Both the position numbers and the translations under genes were made by a program. Of a stretch of DNA of 64,000 nt, positions 34,878 through 44,483 are shown one piece after another. Position 1 is the first letter of the stretch. The number at the start of each line of letters is the position of its first letter. Source of the stretch: JAICMB01 sp035295125 (GTDB lineage Bacteria > Acidobacteriota > Terriglobia > Bryobacterales > Bryobacteraceae); contig DATGJP010000012.1 in the NCBI GenBank assembly GCA_035295125.1, positions 40,441 through 104,440 on the forward strand, written 5' to 3'. A model generated the notes under the pieces. The model saw only the letters and a list, made by a program, of their open reading frames with translations, had not been told where the DNA came from and did no database searches.

Positions 34878-37571
34878 TCACTCTTCCCTTAGCGCAACCA
34901 TTGGTTCCAACCGGCTCGCGCGCCGCGCTGGCACCCACGCTGCCACGGCACAAACCGCGGCCAGCGCCGCGATCGCGAGAAGCATCGCTACCGGGTCGTG
35001 CGGGCGGACGCCATAGAGCAAGCTCGCGATGAGTTTGGCCGACACAAAAACAGCCGCTGTCCCCACGGCAGCGCCGAACGCCGTATGTCCCATCGCCTCG
35101 CGCACGACGAGCCAGATCACGTTGGACCGCTGCGCACCCAAGGCCATCCGAATCCCGATCTCGCTTATCCGCCGCGCCACGGAATACGCCAGGATTCCAT
35201 ACAGCCCGACCGCCGTGAGCAGAAGAGCCAGGCCCGCGAAGTAGACCGACAAATACGCCGTCAGCCGCTCTGTTGAAAGCGACTCATCGATTTGTTGCTC
35301 CATGGTCCGGATGGTGCGGATGGGAGCTCCCGGTGCAACCTGCCGTAGCAGGTCGCGGAAATTCGCGTAAGTCTGGCGCAGGGAAGCCCGCGTGCGAAGC
35401 GCAATGAAACCAGTCTGGTTCGACTGCGTGTACGGCACGTAAACGGTCAACGGGGTTTCTTCACGCAGGTTCATGTATTTTATGTTCCCGGCAATGCCGA
35501 CGATCCGCAGCTTTGGGCTGTTGCCCTCCATCCCAAACTCCGCTCCCAGCGCGCCATTCGGAAACCACAACCGCGCGGCGTTCTCGCTGACAATGGCGAC
35601 CAGGGGCGAGCGCGGCGTGTCGCCCTCGTTAAAATCACGGCCCGCCAACAACGGTATGCGCATTGTTTGAAGCAGTCTCGGACTCACCGCGTTGATGTCC
35701 GCGAGACGCTGCTCTTCGGGAAGATCCGTACGACCGGGAATCAGGAAGTAATCGTTCCACCCACGATTGGTCAACGGCGTTGTGGAGAGCAGGCTGGCGG
35801 ATTCCACAAGAGGCAGCTCAGCGGCCCGATGGACGACGCGGCCATAAAGGTCGATGAGAGCCGCTCCCTTTTCGGGAAGCCTGGTAGTATCGAGCGAAAT
35901 CACCGATACACCGCGTGGATCGAATCCTGGACGCTCCGTCAACAGCCGCACCAGGCTCTGTGCCAACAGGCCTGCCGCGGCGAGCAACACAATCGATAGC
36001 GCCACCTGCGAACCCAGCAACAGCCGTGTGAAACCGAACGCTCCCGCAGCGCCCTGGATTTGATGCGTTCGTTCTTTCAATGCGGAGCCGATGCCCGCTC
36101 GCGTTGCCCGAACCGCGGGCGCCAGCCCGAACAGCAGGCCCGCCACAATGGCGGTCAACGCGGTGAAGCCGAGTATGCGCCAATCGGGCTTAAGGTCGAG
36201 AACCACGGGGTTGTCGGTCGTAGAAAGGAGCGCGATCAGACCACGAGTCGCCCAAATTGCCGCCAGGAACCCTCCGGCCGCGCCGGCGATCGCCAGAAGC
36301 AGGCTCTCAGTCACAAACTGCCGAATCACGCGTCCCCGCGAGGCTCCCATGGCGAGCCGCACGACGACCTCTTTATGCCGCGCCGACGCGCGCGCCGTCA
36401 AGAGATTTGCCATGTTGGCGCACGCAATCAGCAAAACGAACCCGACTAGCGCCATCAATACACGTAACGGACTCCTCAGTTTGCCACGGAGCCTTGTGAA
36501 CCCGGCCGCTCCTGGTTCAGTCTGCAGAACCTGGGACAGGAAGTTAGCCCTGCGGTCGGCCTTCTGGGGAGGATCGGAATCCAGCATGATTCCGCGCGAG
36601 ATGGTTCGCAGTTGCACCTGCGCCCGTTCTTCAGAGATTCCGTCCTTCAGCCGCCCCATCGCGAGGAGGTACCAGCAATGCGCATTCGTTATGCACGCCG
36701 GCCCCTCCATCTGCCGCTGCATATTGAGCGGCACCCAGACGTCAACCGGTGTTCCTACTATCGTTCCCGTAAATGAGGCGGGCATCACGCCGATGATGGT
36801 GGTGGAGACGCCATTCAGAACGATGGCCTGCCCGATCGCCGTTCCGGCGCGCCCGTAACGCCGGGACCAGAAACCTTCACTAATAACAGCTACAGGTCCG
36901 TTTTTGCCGCCCGTCTTCCAATCATCCTCACGCCCAAAAACGCGCCCGGCGCGAGGAGGAACGCCTAACGTAGTGAAGTAATCGCCACTCGCGTAAGTCC
37001 CATCGATCAAAACCATGTCGCCGTTGATCGGGGTCTGGAAATGGCTCGTCGACCAGGCGAACAAGCCTGAAAACACCTCGCTCCGGTCGCGAATCAACTC
37101 GTACATCGGGTAGTTGAAAGAGTATCGTGGACCGAAATTCGTAGTGAGGCTCAATAATCGCAGGCCGGCCGGTTGGTGCACGGGAAGCGCTCGTAACAAC
37201 AGCACATCCATGACGCTGAAGATCGCGGTGTTCGCCCCGATGCCGAGCGCTAAGGAGAGAATCGCGATGGTCGTAAATCCGGCATCTTTGCGCAGCACGC
37301 GCACCGCATAGCGCAGGTCCTGCAAAGCATTCTCAATGAAATTAAACCCGCGCGTGTCGCGGCACTCGTCCTTTCGCAGTTGGATTCTATCCAGGGCCTT
37401 GATGGCGTCGGCCCGGGCCTCCTCGCACGACAATCCACGCCGGATACCGTCCTCGATCCGTTGCTCGAGGTGGAATTGGAATTCGTCTTCGAGATCCTGT
37501 TCCACGCGCTTGCGGCGCAGCAACGATCGCAGGCGCAGCGGGAGTGTGTACAGCCAGTTTTCGAATCGCAT
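34878..37571 (-). CDS. ADOP-type MacB-like ABC transporter permease
   Basis: 897 residues. The N-terminal ~85 residues are cytoplasmic and charged (RLRSLLRRKRVEQDLEDEFQ), as in acidobacterial duplicated orphan permeases. A first membrane helix follows (GFTTIAILSLALGIGANTAI), then a periplasmic MacB_PCD domain, three helices with the FtsX core near residue 365 (VLMALVGFVLLIACANMANL), and a second periplasmic domain plus three helices ending VPARRASRLEPMVALR. No ATPase gene is next to it, which is typical of this 'orphan' family. The PadR gene ends 4 bp upstream, so they form one transcript. Confidence 0.92.
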   Translation of the reverse strand: MRFENWLYTLPLRLRSLLRRKRVEQDLEDEFQFHLEQRIEDGIRRGLSCEEARADAIKALDRIQLRKDECRDTRGFNFIENALQDLRYAVRVLRKDAGFTTIAILSLALGIGANTAIFSVMDVLLLRALPVHQPAGLRLLSLTTNFGPRYSFNYPMYELIRDRSEVFSGLFAWSTSHFQTPINGDMVLIDGTYASGDYFTTLGVPPRAGRVFGREDDWKTGGKNGPVAVISEGFWSRRYGRAGTAIGQAIVLNGVSTTIIGVMPASFTGTIVGTPVDVWVPLNMQRQMEGPACITNAHCWYLLAMGRLKDGISEERAQVQLRTISRGIMLDSDPPQKADRRANFLSQVLQTEPGAAGFTRLRGKLRSPLRVLMALVGFVLLIACANMANLLTARASARHKEVVVRLAMGASRGRVIRQFVTESLLLAIAGAAGGFLAAIWATRGLIALLSTTDNPVVLDLKPDWRILGFTALTAIVAGLLFGLAPAVRATRAGIGSALKERTHQIQGAAGAFGFTRLLLGSQVALSIVLLAAAGLLAQSLVRLLTERPGFDPRGVSVISLDTTRLPEKGAALIDLYGRVVHRAAELPLVESASLLSTTPLTNRGWNDYFLIPGRTDLPEEQRLADINAVSPRLLQTMRIPLLAGRDFNEGDTPRSPLVAIVSENAARLWFPNGALGAEFGMEGNSPKLRIVGIAGNIKYMNLREETPLTVYVPYTQSNQTGFIALRTRASLRQTYANFRDLLRQVAPGAPIRTIRTMEQQIDESLSTERLTAYLSVYFAGLALLLTAVGLYGILAYSVARRISEIGIRMALGAQRSNVIWLVVREAMGHTAFGAAVGTAAVFVSAKLIASLLYGVRPHDPVAMLLAIAALAAVCAVAAWVPARRASRLEPMVALREE

Positions 37572-37575
37572 CGTG

Positions 37576-37911
37576 TTAGATCTCGTTAAGGTTTACAACG
37601 CCTGTAATTGCGGCTGAGAGCCGTTCCCAGCTCGCCGCTTCCTTTGCGAGTTGCGCCTTGCCGAGACGGGTCAGTCCGTAGAACTTCGCGCGACGGTTGT
37701 TTTCAGTGGTGCGCCATTCGGCTTTGATCCATCCCTGTTGTTCCAGCTTGTGCAGAGCTGGATAGAGGGAGCCGTCGCTTACCTGAAGGACGTCGCCGGA
37801 AACCTGCTTCAAGCGAATGCTGATGGCCCACCCGTGAAGCGGTTCAAGGGCCAGGATTTTAAGTAGAAGAAGATCGAGTGTTCCCTGTACGAGGTCGGAT
37901 GGCTTGCTCAT
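37576..37911 (-). CDS. PadR family transcriptional regulator
   Basis: 111 residues from ATG 37911. QGTLDLLLLKILALEPLHGW and GSLYPALHKLEQQGWIKAEW are the PadR winged-helix landmarks, followed by the short C-terminal dimerisation helix (LTRLGKAQLAKEAASWERL). The frame stays open for 15 more codons upstream, but these overlap the operator-like repeat. Encoded directly before the ADOP permease and likely represses this operon. Confidence 0.92.
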   Translation of the reverse strand: MSKPSDLVQGTLDLLLLKILALEPLHGWAISIRLKQVSGDVLQVSDGSLYPALHKLEQQGWIKAEWRTTENNRRAKFYGLTRLGKAQLAKEAASWERLSAAITGVVNLNEI

Positions 37912-37914
37912 ATC

Positions 37915-37954
37915 GCTTACCGAGAGTAGATTAACGCAACTTCCCTCGGTAAGC
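37915..37954 (-). promoter_or_regulatory. Operator-like inverted repeat at the PadR start
   Basis: GCTTACCGAG (37915-37924) and CTCGGTAAGC (37945-37954) are a perfect 10-bp inverted repeat with a 20-bp spacer. The inner arm ends 3 bp before the PadR ATG. PadR proteins often bind such dyads in their own promoters, so autoregulation is likely; an RNA hairpin is the alternative. Confidence 0.6.
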
Positions 37955-37974
37955 AAGGGGAGCCGGTGCCCCGC

Positions 37975-38604
37975 CTACTCGGAAGGGTAACCGGCTGTGG
38001 CTTTCACTTCCGCGATCTGCTTATCGTGCCGCATCGTGTGCAGTGGAATGTAAATGAGCCACTGATAGGCATTGAGCGTGCCGAAAACAGGGAATGGATG
38101 GACGACTGTATGTTCTTTCAGCGGGGCCTGCGTGTCGCCGGCAAATTTCACGATCTCGCTGCGTTGCTTTTCGAAACGTTCCTTGATTTGTGAGCGAGTG
38201 AGACCCTGGCGCGGCACAATCGGCTCCGGCGCCACTGCCTTGCCTTGCCGCGATGGCATCACTCGAACGATAAATTCGGTTTTACCTTTCGTCTGCTCTT
38301 CCCAATCCGGGTTGGGGGCAGCGGCCATCGCCTTGCGGACACTGTCGAACAACAGGGCTTCGGCCAACACAATGTGCTCCGCGGTTTCGCCCACGGACCA
38401 GCGCTCGGGCGTGGGCTTCCATTTCCACTGCGCTTCGGACACGCTATCGATGGCTGCGAAAAACTCCTTTTGTGACTCGTCGAGCCATTTGAGTATCTGG
38501 GCGCGCTCTGCGTCGGACATGTGTGGGTCGGCTGCGCGCAGTGGCAGGTAGATCATTGCCAGGACTAGCAGCATTCGGGTAAGGAAGCGCAAGGTGTTGT
38601 TCAT
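37975..38604 (-). CDS. Exported DinB-fold protein
   Basis: 209 residues. A signal peptide (MNNTLRFLTRMLLVLAMIYLPLRAA) precedes a DinB/YfiT-type four-helix bundle: LKWLDESQKEFFAAIDSVSE, WSVGETAEHIVLAEALLF, and a last helix with IPLHTMRHDKQIAEV. His in the second helix (AEHI) and HTMRH in the last provide the usual metal triad. DinB-like proteins are often bacillithiol- or mycothiol-dependent transferases in the cytoplasm; export is less common. Function unknown. It lies upstream of the PadR/ADOP pair on the same strand. Confidence 0.82.
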   Translation of the reverse strand: MNNTLRFLTRMLLVLAMIYLPLRAADPHMSDAERAQILKWLDESQKEFFAAIDSVSEAQWKWKPTPERWSVGETAEHIVLAEALLFDSVRKAMAAAPNPDWEEQTKGKTEFIVRVMPSRQGKAVAPEPIVPRQGLTRSQIKERFEKQRSEIVKFAGDTQAPLKEHTVVHPFPVFGTLNAYQWLIYIPLHTMRHDKQIAEVKATAGYPSE

Positions 38605-38614
38605 CGACTTGTTG

Positions 38615-39277
38615 TTAATAGTACACCGCGCAGCCGCGGGCTTCGAGAGCGTCTATCCACTTGGGTAGAGTTAAGGTTTTCACCCATCGCAAGTCGATTT
38701 TCTCCAGACGGGGGAGCAGGCTGATGGTGTCCGGCAGATCCACAAGCGGGTTCCCGCGAAGGTCGATTTGCCGAAGCTCCTTCAGGGCGCCGATGGCTTG
38801 AGGCAAGGTGGTGAGTTGGTTGTTTCTGAGGTGCAATTCACGCAAGCGCTGCAATCTTGCGATCGACTCCGGAAGGTTTGTCAGCTTGTTGTCCGACGCC
38901 CGCAGTTCAATGAGCCCTGCCATTGCCGTGACGCCCTCAGGGAGCGACTCGAAGGCGTTCTCACTGATGTTCAGGTAGCGCAGTTTTGTCAACCGCGCGA
39001 TGGAAGCGGGAAGGTCGGCCAAACGGTTGTCGTGAAGATAAAGGAAATCGCTCAAGGCAGCCAGCGCGCCGAGAGAATCCGGCACGCGGGTGAGCTGGTT
39101 GTGTCCGAGATCGAGCATCCGCAAGTTCGTCAGCCTGCCGACCTGTTCGGACAGATCAGTCAAATCGTTGTCTGCCAGCACCAGCGTTTCAGCTTCGTTC
39201 TCTTCCCACACGGAATCGGGCACACGTCCAAGCCGTTGACGCCAGAAGTTCAGATGTCGACCCGATGAAGGCCGCAT
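38615..39277 (-). CDS. Leucine-rich repeat protein
   Basis: 220 residues from ATG 39277, with about seven LRRs of ~23 residues, for example LTNLRMLDLGHNQLTRVPDS, LRYLNISENAFESLPEGVTA, LRELHLRNNQLTTLPQAIGA. The frame is open further upstream to 39388, but that stretch does not look like a repeat protein. No signal peptide or enzyme domain. Such intracellular-type LRRs serve protein binding; the partner is unknown. Confidence 0.82.
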   Translation of the reverse strand: MRPSSGRHLNFWRQRLGRVPDSVWEENEAETLVLADNDLTDLSEQVGRLTNLRMLDLGHNQLTRVPDSLGALAALSDFLYLHDNRLADLPASIARLTKLRYLNISENAFESLPEGVTAMAGLIELRASDNKLTNLPESIARLQRLRELHLRNNQLTTLPQAIGALKELRQIDLRGNPLVDLPDTISLLPRLEKIDLRWVKTLTLPKWIDALEARGCAVYY

Positions 39278-39504
39278 AGGTGTGATGCTAATACAGGAAG
39301 CGGAAGACAATCCATGAAGCAGCCGGGGCCAAGCCGCGCGCTGTGGATTCTCGCGTCCACTTTCGGCGTGTTCAGCTTTTGGGACCATGCCTGAGGGTAT
39401 ATGCCATCGTTGCAGTAAAACGCCAGCAGACGGTTCGCAGAGTTGTCTTAGTCACAGGTGGAGTCAGGATCCTCGCCCCCGAACTACAATGAAAAAGCAT
39501 TCGC

Positions 39505-41954
39505 ATGCCGGCGCGAAACCTGGCTGAAAACCTCTGGTACGACCTCCGCTACGCAATCCGGCTGCTTCGCCGCAGTCCGGGATTCTCAGCCATAACGATT
39601 CTCTCGCTTGCCCTCGGTATCGGCGCCAACACGGCTGTCTTCAGCCTGATTAACACTCTGATGCTCCGCTTGCTGCCAGTCGAGGAGCCGCGTCAACTCG
39701 TCGAATTTCTGCAACACTACCCCGGCGAGCCTCGCGGAAATGGATTTTGGAGCTGGACGAGCTACGAACACTATCGCGACCAAAACCACACGCTGTCGGG
39801 TCTGATCGCATTTTCCACGCCGTCGCGAGTTCGCGTCGACGCTGCAGGCTTTGAGACTGAGAATATGACCGCCGAGTCGGTCAGCGGGAATTTCTTCACG
39901 GTTCTCGGGCTGAAACCGGCGATCGGTCGACTGCTCGGCCCGGATGATGTGCGGACAGGCGGCACCGCCGTGGTGAGTTGGACCGTTTGGAAGGAGCGGT
40001 TCAACCTCAGTTCCATGATCCTCGGCCGGCGCGTCACCGTGCACGACGTTCCAGCGACGATAGTCGGCGTGACGCCTGCCGGGTTCGATGGTTTCATGAC
40101 GGGATCGAGAACCGACGTCTGGGTGCCGATTGCGCCATCGCCCGCGGCAAGGCTGGCGCTTGTAGGACGCCTTAAACCCGGCACGTCCATCGAAGCGACT
40201 CGCGCCGAAATGGCGGTGCTGTTCCAGTTCACCATCGAAGAACGCACCCAGACCAGCAAAGATCCGCTGATTCGGCAAATGAAAGTGGAAGTCGAACCCG
40301 CGGGGGCAGCGTTTCGTTCCTGCGCGATCGCCTGGCTAAGCCGTTGTTTGTGCTGATGGCAGTAGTAGGCCTGGTTCTGCTGATCGCGTGCACCAATATC
40401 GCCGGCCTGCTTCTTGCCCGCGGCGCGGCGCGGCAGAAAGAGATGGCAGTGCGTATCTCGTTAGGCGCTGGGCGACGGCGCCTGTTGTCTCAAGGCCTGA
40501 TCGAATCGCTGCTGCTCGCCGGATTGGGCGGCCTGCTCGGCATTTTCCTGGCAAATTTTGGCGCCGGCGCCTTAATACGGTTGCTGCTCTCGGGTCGTCA
40601 AATGCCCGGAATGCCTCAACATCTTGATCTATCGGTGCGACCCGACGCACACGTGCTGTGGTTCACCGCGGGCCTTGCTTTGTTGACCGCCTTGGTATTC
40701 GGCCTCGCCCCCGCATGGAGCGCCTTCACATCTGCTCCAGCCTGTTCGCTGCAGGAGATCGGCCGAGCCGGCGATACGCGATCGCGGCGCCTATTCGGAA
40801 AGGCACTGGTTGTTGCGCAGGTCGGCCTTTCGCTGGTGCTGTTGACAGCGGCGGGTTTGTTCGTCGGCCACCTCTCGAACCTCGAACACATGAATCTGGG
40901 CTTCCGCCGCGATCATGTTCTTCTCGTAACCCTCGATCCTTCGCGCCCCGAATCGGCGGGCGCGTATCAGGGCCTCCTGTCCCGGCTCGAAGCAAGCCCC
41001 GGCGTGACCTCTGCTTCCCTGAGCGCACCGACTCCGCTCTCCGGAGCCGGAGCCTCAGGTTTAGCCCTCATCGAAGGTCGCTATGAAAAGCCTGAGGACC
41101 GCCGTTTTATTTCGATAAGCTGGGTCTCTCCCAAATACTTCGGGACTCTCGGAGTCCCGCTTCTCGCGGGCCGCGATTTCAAATTCGAAGATCAGGCTAA
41201 TGCGCGAGTCGCGATTCTGAGTGAATCGACGGCGCGTTACTACTTTGCCGGCGGAGATCCTCTCGGGCAGCACATCACGCTCGACCACGTCACCGGCGGC
41301 GGGGAGCCCAGGTCGTACGAAATCGTGGGCGTAGCCGGCGACGCGAACTATTACGAGATTCGCGAGCCCTCGCGCCGCACGGTCTATCTCCCGGCATTCC
41401 AGGACGGGCGGGTCGTCGCGCAAAACCTGGTGCTTCGTACGAGCATCGCACCAAATGCCCTTGCGGAGACGGTGCGGCGTGTCGTTCGGGATGTTCTGAG
41501 GTCCACGACAGTAGCCCGTGTCGTGACGCTTTCCGATCAGATTGACGCCTCGATCGTTCCCGAGCGGCTCATGGCTACCCTCTCAGGTTCGTTTGGCATG
41601 CTCGGTCTGCTGCTCGCGGTCCTCGGCCTGTACGGGCTGCTGGCCTATGCGGTGGCGCGCCGCACTGCGGAGCTCGCTATCCGACTGGCGCTGGGCGCCA
41701 CACCGGGCAGTCTCATCCGGTTGGTAATTCAAGAAGCCTTGACGGTAACAAGCGCCGGCCTGTTCCTAGGTGCGGCGGCCGTGCTTTGGACCAGCGACAT
41801 TGCGGCCAGCCTGGTTCCCGATGTGCAGATGGTGAGTATCGCACCGCTCTCAATCGGCGCCGCGGTCATGCTCGGAATTGCGCTGCTTGCGGCCTTCCTG
41901 CCCGCGCGCCGGGCAGCGCGTGTCGACCCGATTGAAACGCTGCGACACCAATAA
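39505..41954 (+). pseudogene. ADOP-type permease gene split by a one-base frameshift
   Basis: Two overlapping frames, 39505-40356 and 40344-41954, together encode one MacB-like permease. The first has the leading helix (GFSAITILSLALGIGANTAV) and periplasmic domain; the second has the remaining helices and second periplasmic domain, ending LPARRAARVDPIETLR. The break is at a run of five G at 40302-40306: with a sixth G the frame continues as GGSVSFLRDRLAKPLFVLMA, exactly as expected. It lacks the ~80-residue charged N-terminus of the other two ADOPs, and no PadR gene is adjacent. It may be a decayed gene, a sequencing error in a homopolymer, or less likely a slippage site. Confidence 0.85.
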
Positions 41955-41977
41955 CCGCGGTACAACGGAATCATCAG

Positions 41978-43141
41978 ATGCGATTTTTCGGCAGCATCCT
42001 TATTGTGTCCCTCGCGTTGTCTGCTCAAACGACGCGAATTCCCGCCGGCTCGGATCGCGACGGGAAAGCCCTGACGGTCGTTCGCCAGAAGTTCCCCGAA
42101 GCCTCAGAGTCGCGACGTAAGGGCAAATGCGTGCCCGCGGAAAGATACAGCCTCATCGTGGGCGACGCCGCGCCACGTAGCATCGTCACCGTCTGTCAAA
42201 CTGACCCCGCCGACGATGACAGCTATCGTTGGGAAACCACGGCTTCGGTGAAGCGCGGTCTTATCTCCATCGTCCGTAATGGGGGCTCTTTCGCAGGCAT
42301 TTACAGGCAGGTTTACCAGCTTTCTCCCTGGCGCGCCGTATCGTTCGATTTTTGCGCGGTCGATGGCGATGGCTCGTGGCGTGTTGAGGCTTGGGATTGG
42401 ACCGAGATGCGCGGACGCTACTACGAGGGCGATTCCAAAGACGGAGTACTATGCTCCGATGATCCCAAAAACCTGGCTAACTACATCATCCCGCTGGTCA
42501 CGATGGATGCGGCGCAGTTTGAGAAATCGGGAGCCGGGCTTGGTACTTGCGCGATGACCCTCGATGCATCGGGCAAGCACGGCTTCGTACCATGGGGCGC
42601 AGCCGATGCACGCGATCCGATCGAAATCAAGCTCCTGCTCACCGCCCAGCGCACTCTCATCGCACAGATTATCGATCCCCATCGCTTTACGGGCAAGGCG
42701 AATTCCTGGATCAACGCCGATCATTTTGAGATCTGGAGAGAGGGCAGCCAGTTCGGCATCCCACTCGATGAAGGCCCGGTCGAAGTGGGAGCGGGTAAGC
42801 CGGCGCAACTTCCCCAAGTTCGACGCTGGAACGTTAAAATGCCCGACGGGCGCACAGCCGCGATGGTGCGGATTGAGTTGCCGCCGAAAACCGGCATGTA
42901 CGATCAGGGTTTTAAGCTCATCTACAGCCAGAGTCTCGATGGTCACGGACAGAAGCGGTTCATTTCGACTTCGCGCGGCCGCCGCGGCGCCGATTGGGAA
43001 ACGCAGCATTCTGTATTAGAAGGCAACTCCGCAGGCCTCCATGTTGCATGCGGCATCGCAAACGGAATGCTCGACGTCACCGGAGCCCAGCACGCCTCTC
43101 TCGAACTGCGAACTGGCCCGCTCGGTTGGGCTGCCCGTTGA
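41978..43141 (+). CDS. Unknown secreted protein
   Basis: 387 residues with a short signal peptide (MRFFGSILIVSLALSAQ). The mature part contains several Cys (KGKCVPAE, VTVCQTD, FDFCAVDGDG, GVLCSDD, LGTCAMT) that could form disulfides, and beta-rich stretches such as VEAWDWTEMRGRYYEGDSKD. I recognise no family. It begins 23 bp after the split ADOP gene and 57 bp before the aminotransferase on the same strand. Confidence 0.7.
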   Translation: MRFFGSILIVSLALSAQTTRIPAGSDRDGKALTVVRQKFPEASESRRKGKCVPAERYSLIVGDAAPRSIVTVCQTDPADDDSYRWETTASVKRGLISIVRNGGSFAGIYRQVYQLSPWRAVSFDFCAVDGDGSWRVEAWDWTEMRGRYYEGDSKDGVLCSDDPKNLANYIIPLVTMDAAQFEKSGAGLGTCAMTLDASGKHGFVPWGAADARDPIEIKLLLTAQRTLIAQIIDPHRFTGKANSWINADHFEIWREGSQFGIPLDEGPVEVGAGKPAQLPQVRRWNVKMPDGRTAAMVRIELPPKTGMYDQGFKLIYSQSLDGHGQKRFISTSRGRRGADWETQHSVLEGNSAGLHVACGIANGMLDVTGAQHASLELRTGPLGWAAR

Positions 43142-43198
43142 TCTGACGGAGCCATCCTAGAATAGTAAGAACGGTCTCGACTGCAGGCCGGATTCTGC

Positions 43199-44392
43199 AT
43201 GACACAAAGCCCAGCTACCCTTTCAGCCTCGGTTGCCCCTTCGGCGGCCCGCGTTCCTTATTCGCGAATTCGTGAGCTCGCCGAATTGGCGATGTCCATG
43301 GACGGTGTCCTTAAACTTTATTTCGGCGAATCCAATATTCCGACGCCGGACTATATTAAGCGCGCGGCACAGAAGGCCATGGCCGACGGCTTCACGTTCT
43401 ACACGGAAAACGCCGGACTGCCATCGTTACGCAAAGCTCTCCAACGGTACTATCAGGAGCATCACAAAGTCGAACTCGACCCTTCGAACGAGTTCGTGAT
43501 TACCGCTTCCGGCGTTCAAGCCTTGAACCTGGCGATCCGCTGCACTCTCGATCCGGGCGACGAGGCACTCGTGCTCACGCCTGCGTGGCCCAACGGGTCC
43601 GCCAACGTGATGCTCTCGAATGCCACACCCATCGAGATTCCTCATCCGCTCGTGGGCGACCGGTATCAGATCGATTTCGACGCGCTGGAGCGGGCCGTGA
43701 CGCCGCGGACACGGATGCTGCTCTACACCTCCCCTTCGAACCCGCTCGGCTGGGTGGCGACCGTTGACGATCAGCGCCGGCTCCTTGAATTCACGCGCCG
43801 GCATGGGCTGTGGCTCATGGCCGACGAAGTGTACGAACGCCTGAACTACATCGGCGCGAAGGTGACCGATGCAGCGCCGTCTATCCTGAAACTGGCGACC
43901 AGAAATGACGCGGTGATCGTGGTGCAGTCGTTTTCCAAAGCTTACTGCATGACCGGCTGGCGGCTCGGTTGGCTGGTTGCGCGGCGCGACCTGGCTACCC
44001 GCGCCACGCAGTTAAACGAATTCGTGGTGTCCCATGCCACGAGTTTCATCCAGCGGGCTGCCGAAACCGCCTTGCTCTGGGGTGAGACCCCGATGGCCGA
44101 AATGCTGGTTCGCCTGCGCCAGAACCGCGAATTCTGCCTCGCCGCACTCAGCAAGATGCCGCGCGTGACCGTGCCCAAACCCGACGGCGCGTTTTATCTT
44201 TTCCCGAAGATCGCCGGCCTGACGGATTCGTTCGACTTCTGTAAGCGCCTCCTGGTCGATTTTCAGGTCGGTCTCGCGCCGGGAGTCGCGTTCGGGAATG
44301 GCGGCGAAGGTTCAGTTCGAATCTGCTATGCCGCTGAGCGCAACATCCTGGAGGAAGCGCTGGCCCGGCTTAAGCTCTTCCTCGAACGCTAG
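43199..44392 (+). CDS. Class I pyridoxal-phosphate aminotransferase
   Basis: 397 residues of the aspartate-aminotransferase fold. FTFYTENAGLPSLRKALQRY and VITASGVQALNLAIRCTL form the cofactor-binding start, LYTSPSNPLGWV contains the conserved Asn-Pro, MADEVYERLNY the Asp, and QSFSKAYCMTGWRLGW the Schiff-base Lys near residue 248. The final Arg in EGSVRICYA binds the substrate carboxylate. Aspartate, aromatic and N-succinyl-DAP aminotransferases cannot be separated by eye. A DapC-type step is missing from the nearby lysine operon, so this gene is a candidate. Confidence 0.87.
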   Translation: MTQSPATLSASVAPSAARVPYSRIRELAELAMSMDGVLKLYFGESNIPTPDYIKRAAQKAMADGFTFYTENAGLPSLRKALQRYYQEHHKVELDPSNEFVITASGVQALNLAIRCTLDPGDEALVLTPAWPNGSANVMLSNATPIEIPHPLVGDRYQIDFDALERAVTPRTRMLLYTSPSNPLGWVATVDDQRRLLEFTRRHGLWLMADEVYERLNYIGAKVTDAAPSILKLATRNDAVIVVQSFSKAYCMTGWRLGWLVARRDLATRATQLNEFVVSHATSFIQRAAETALLWGETPMAEMLVRLRQNREFCLAALSKMPRVTVPKPDGAFYLFPKIAGLTDSFDFCKRLLVDFQVGLAPGVAFGNGGEGSVRICYAAERNILEEALARLKLFLER

Positions 44393-44483
44393 AGCCCTTA
44401 CACCCGCTCGGCCCGGCCCGGTACCCTCGCCCTCCGTCCGATTAGGAAACGTGTCACGTTCTCCGGCATCTTCTTGTTAGAGT

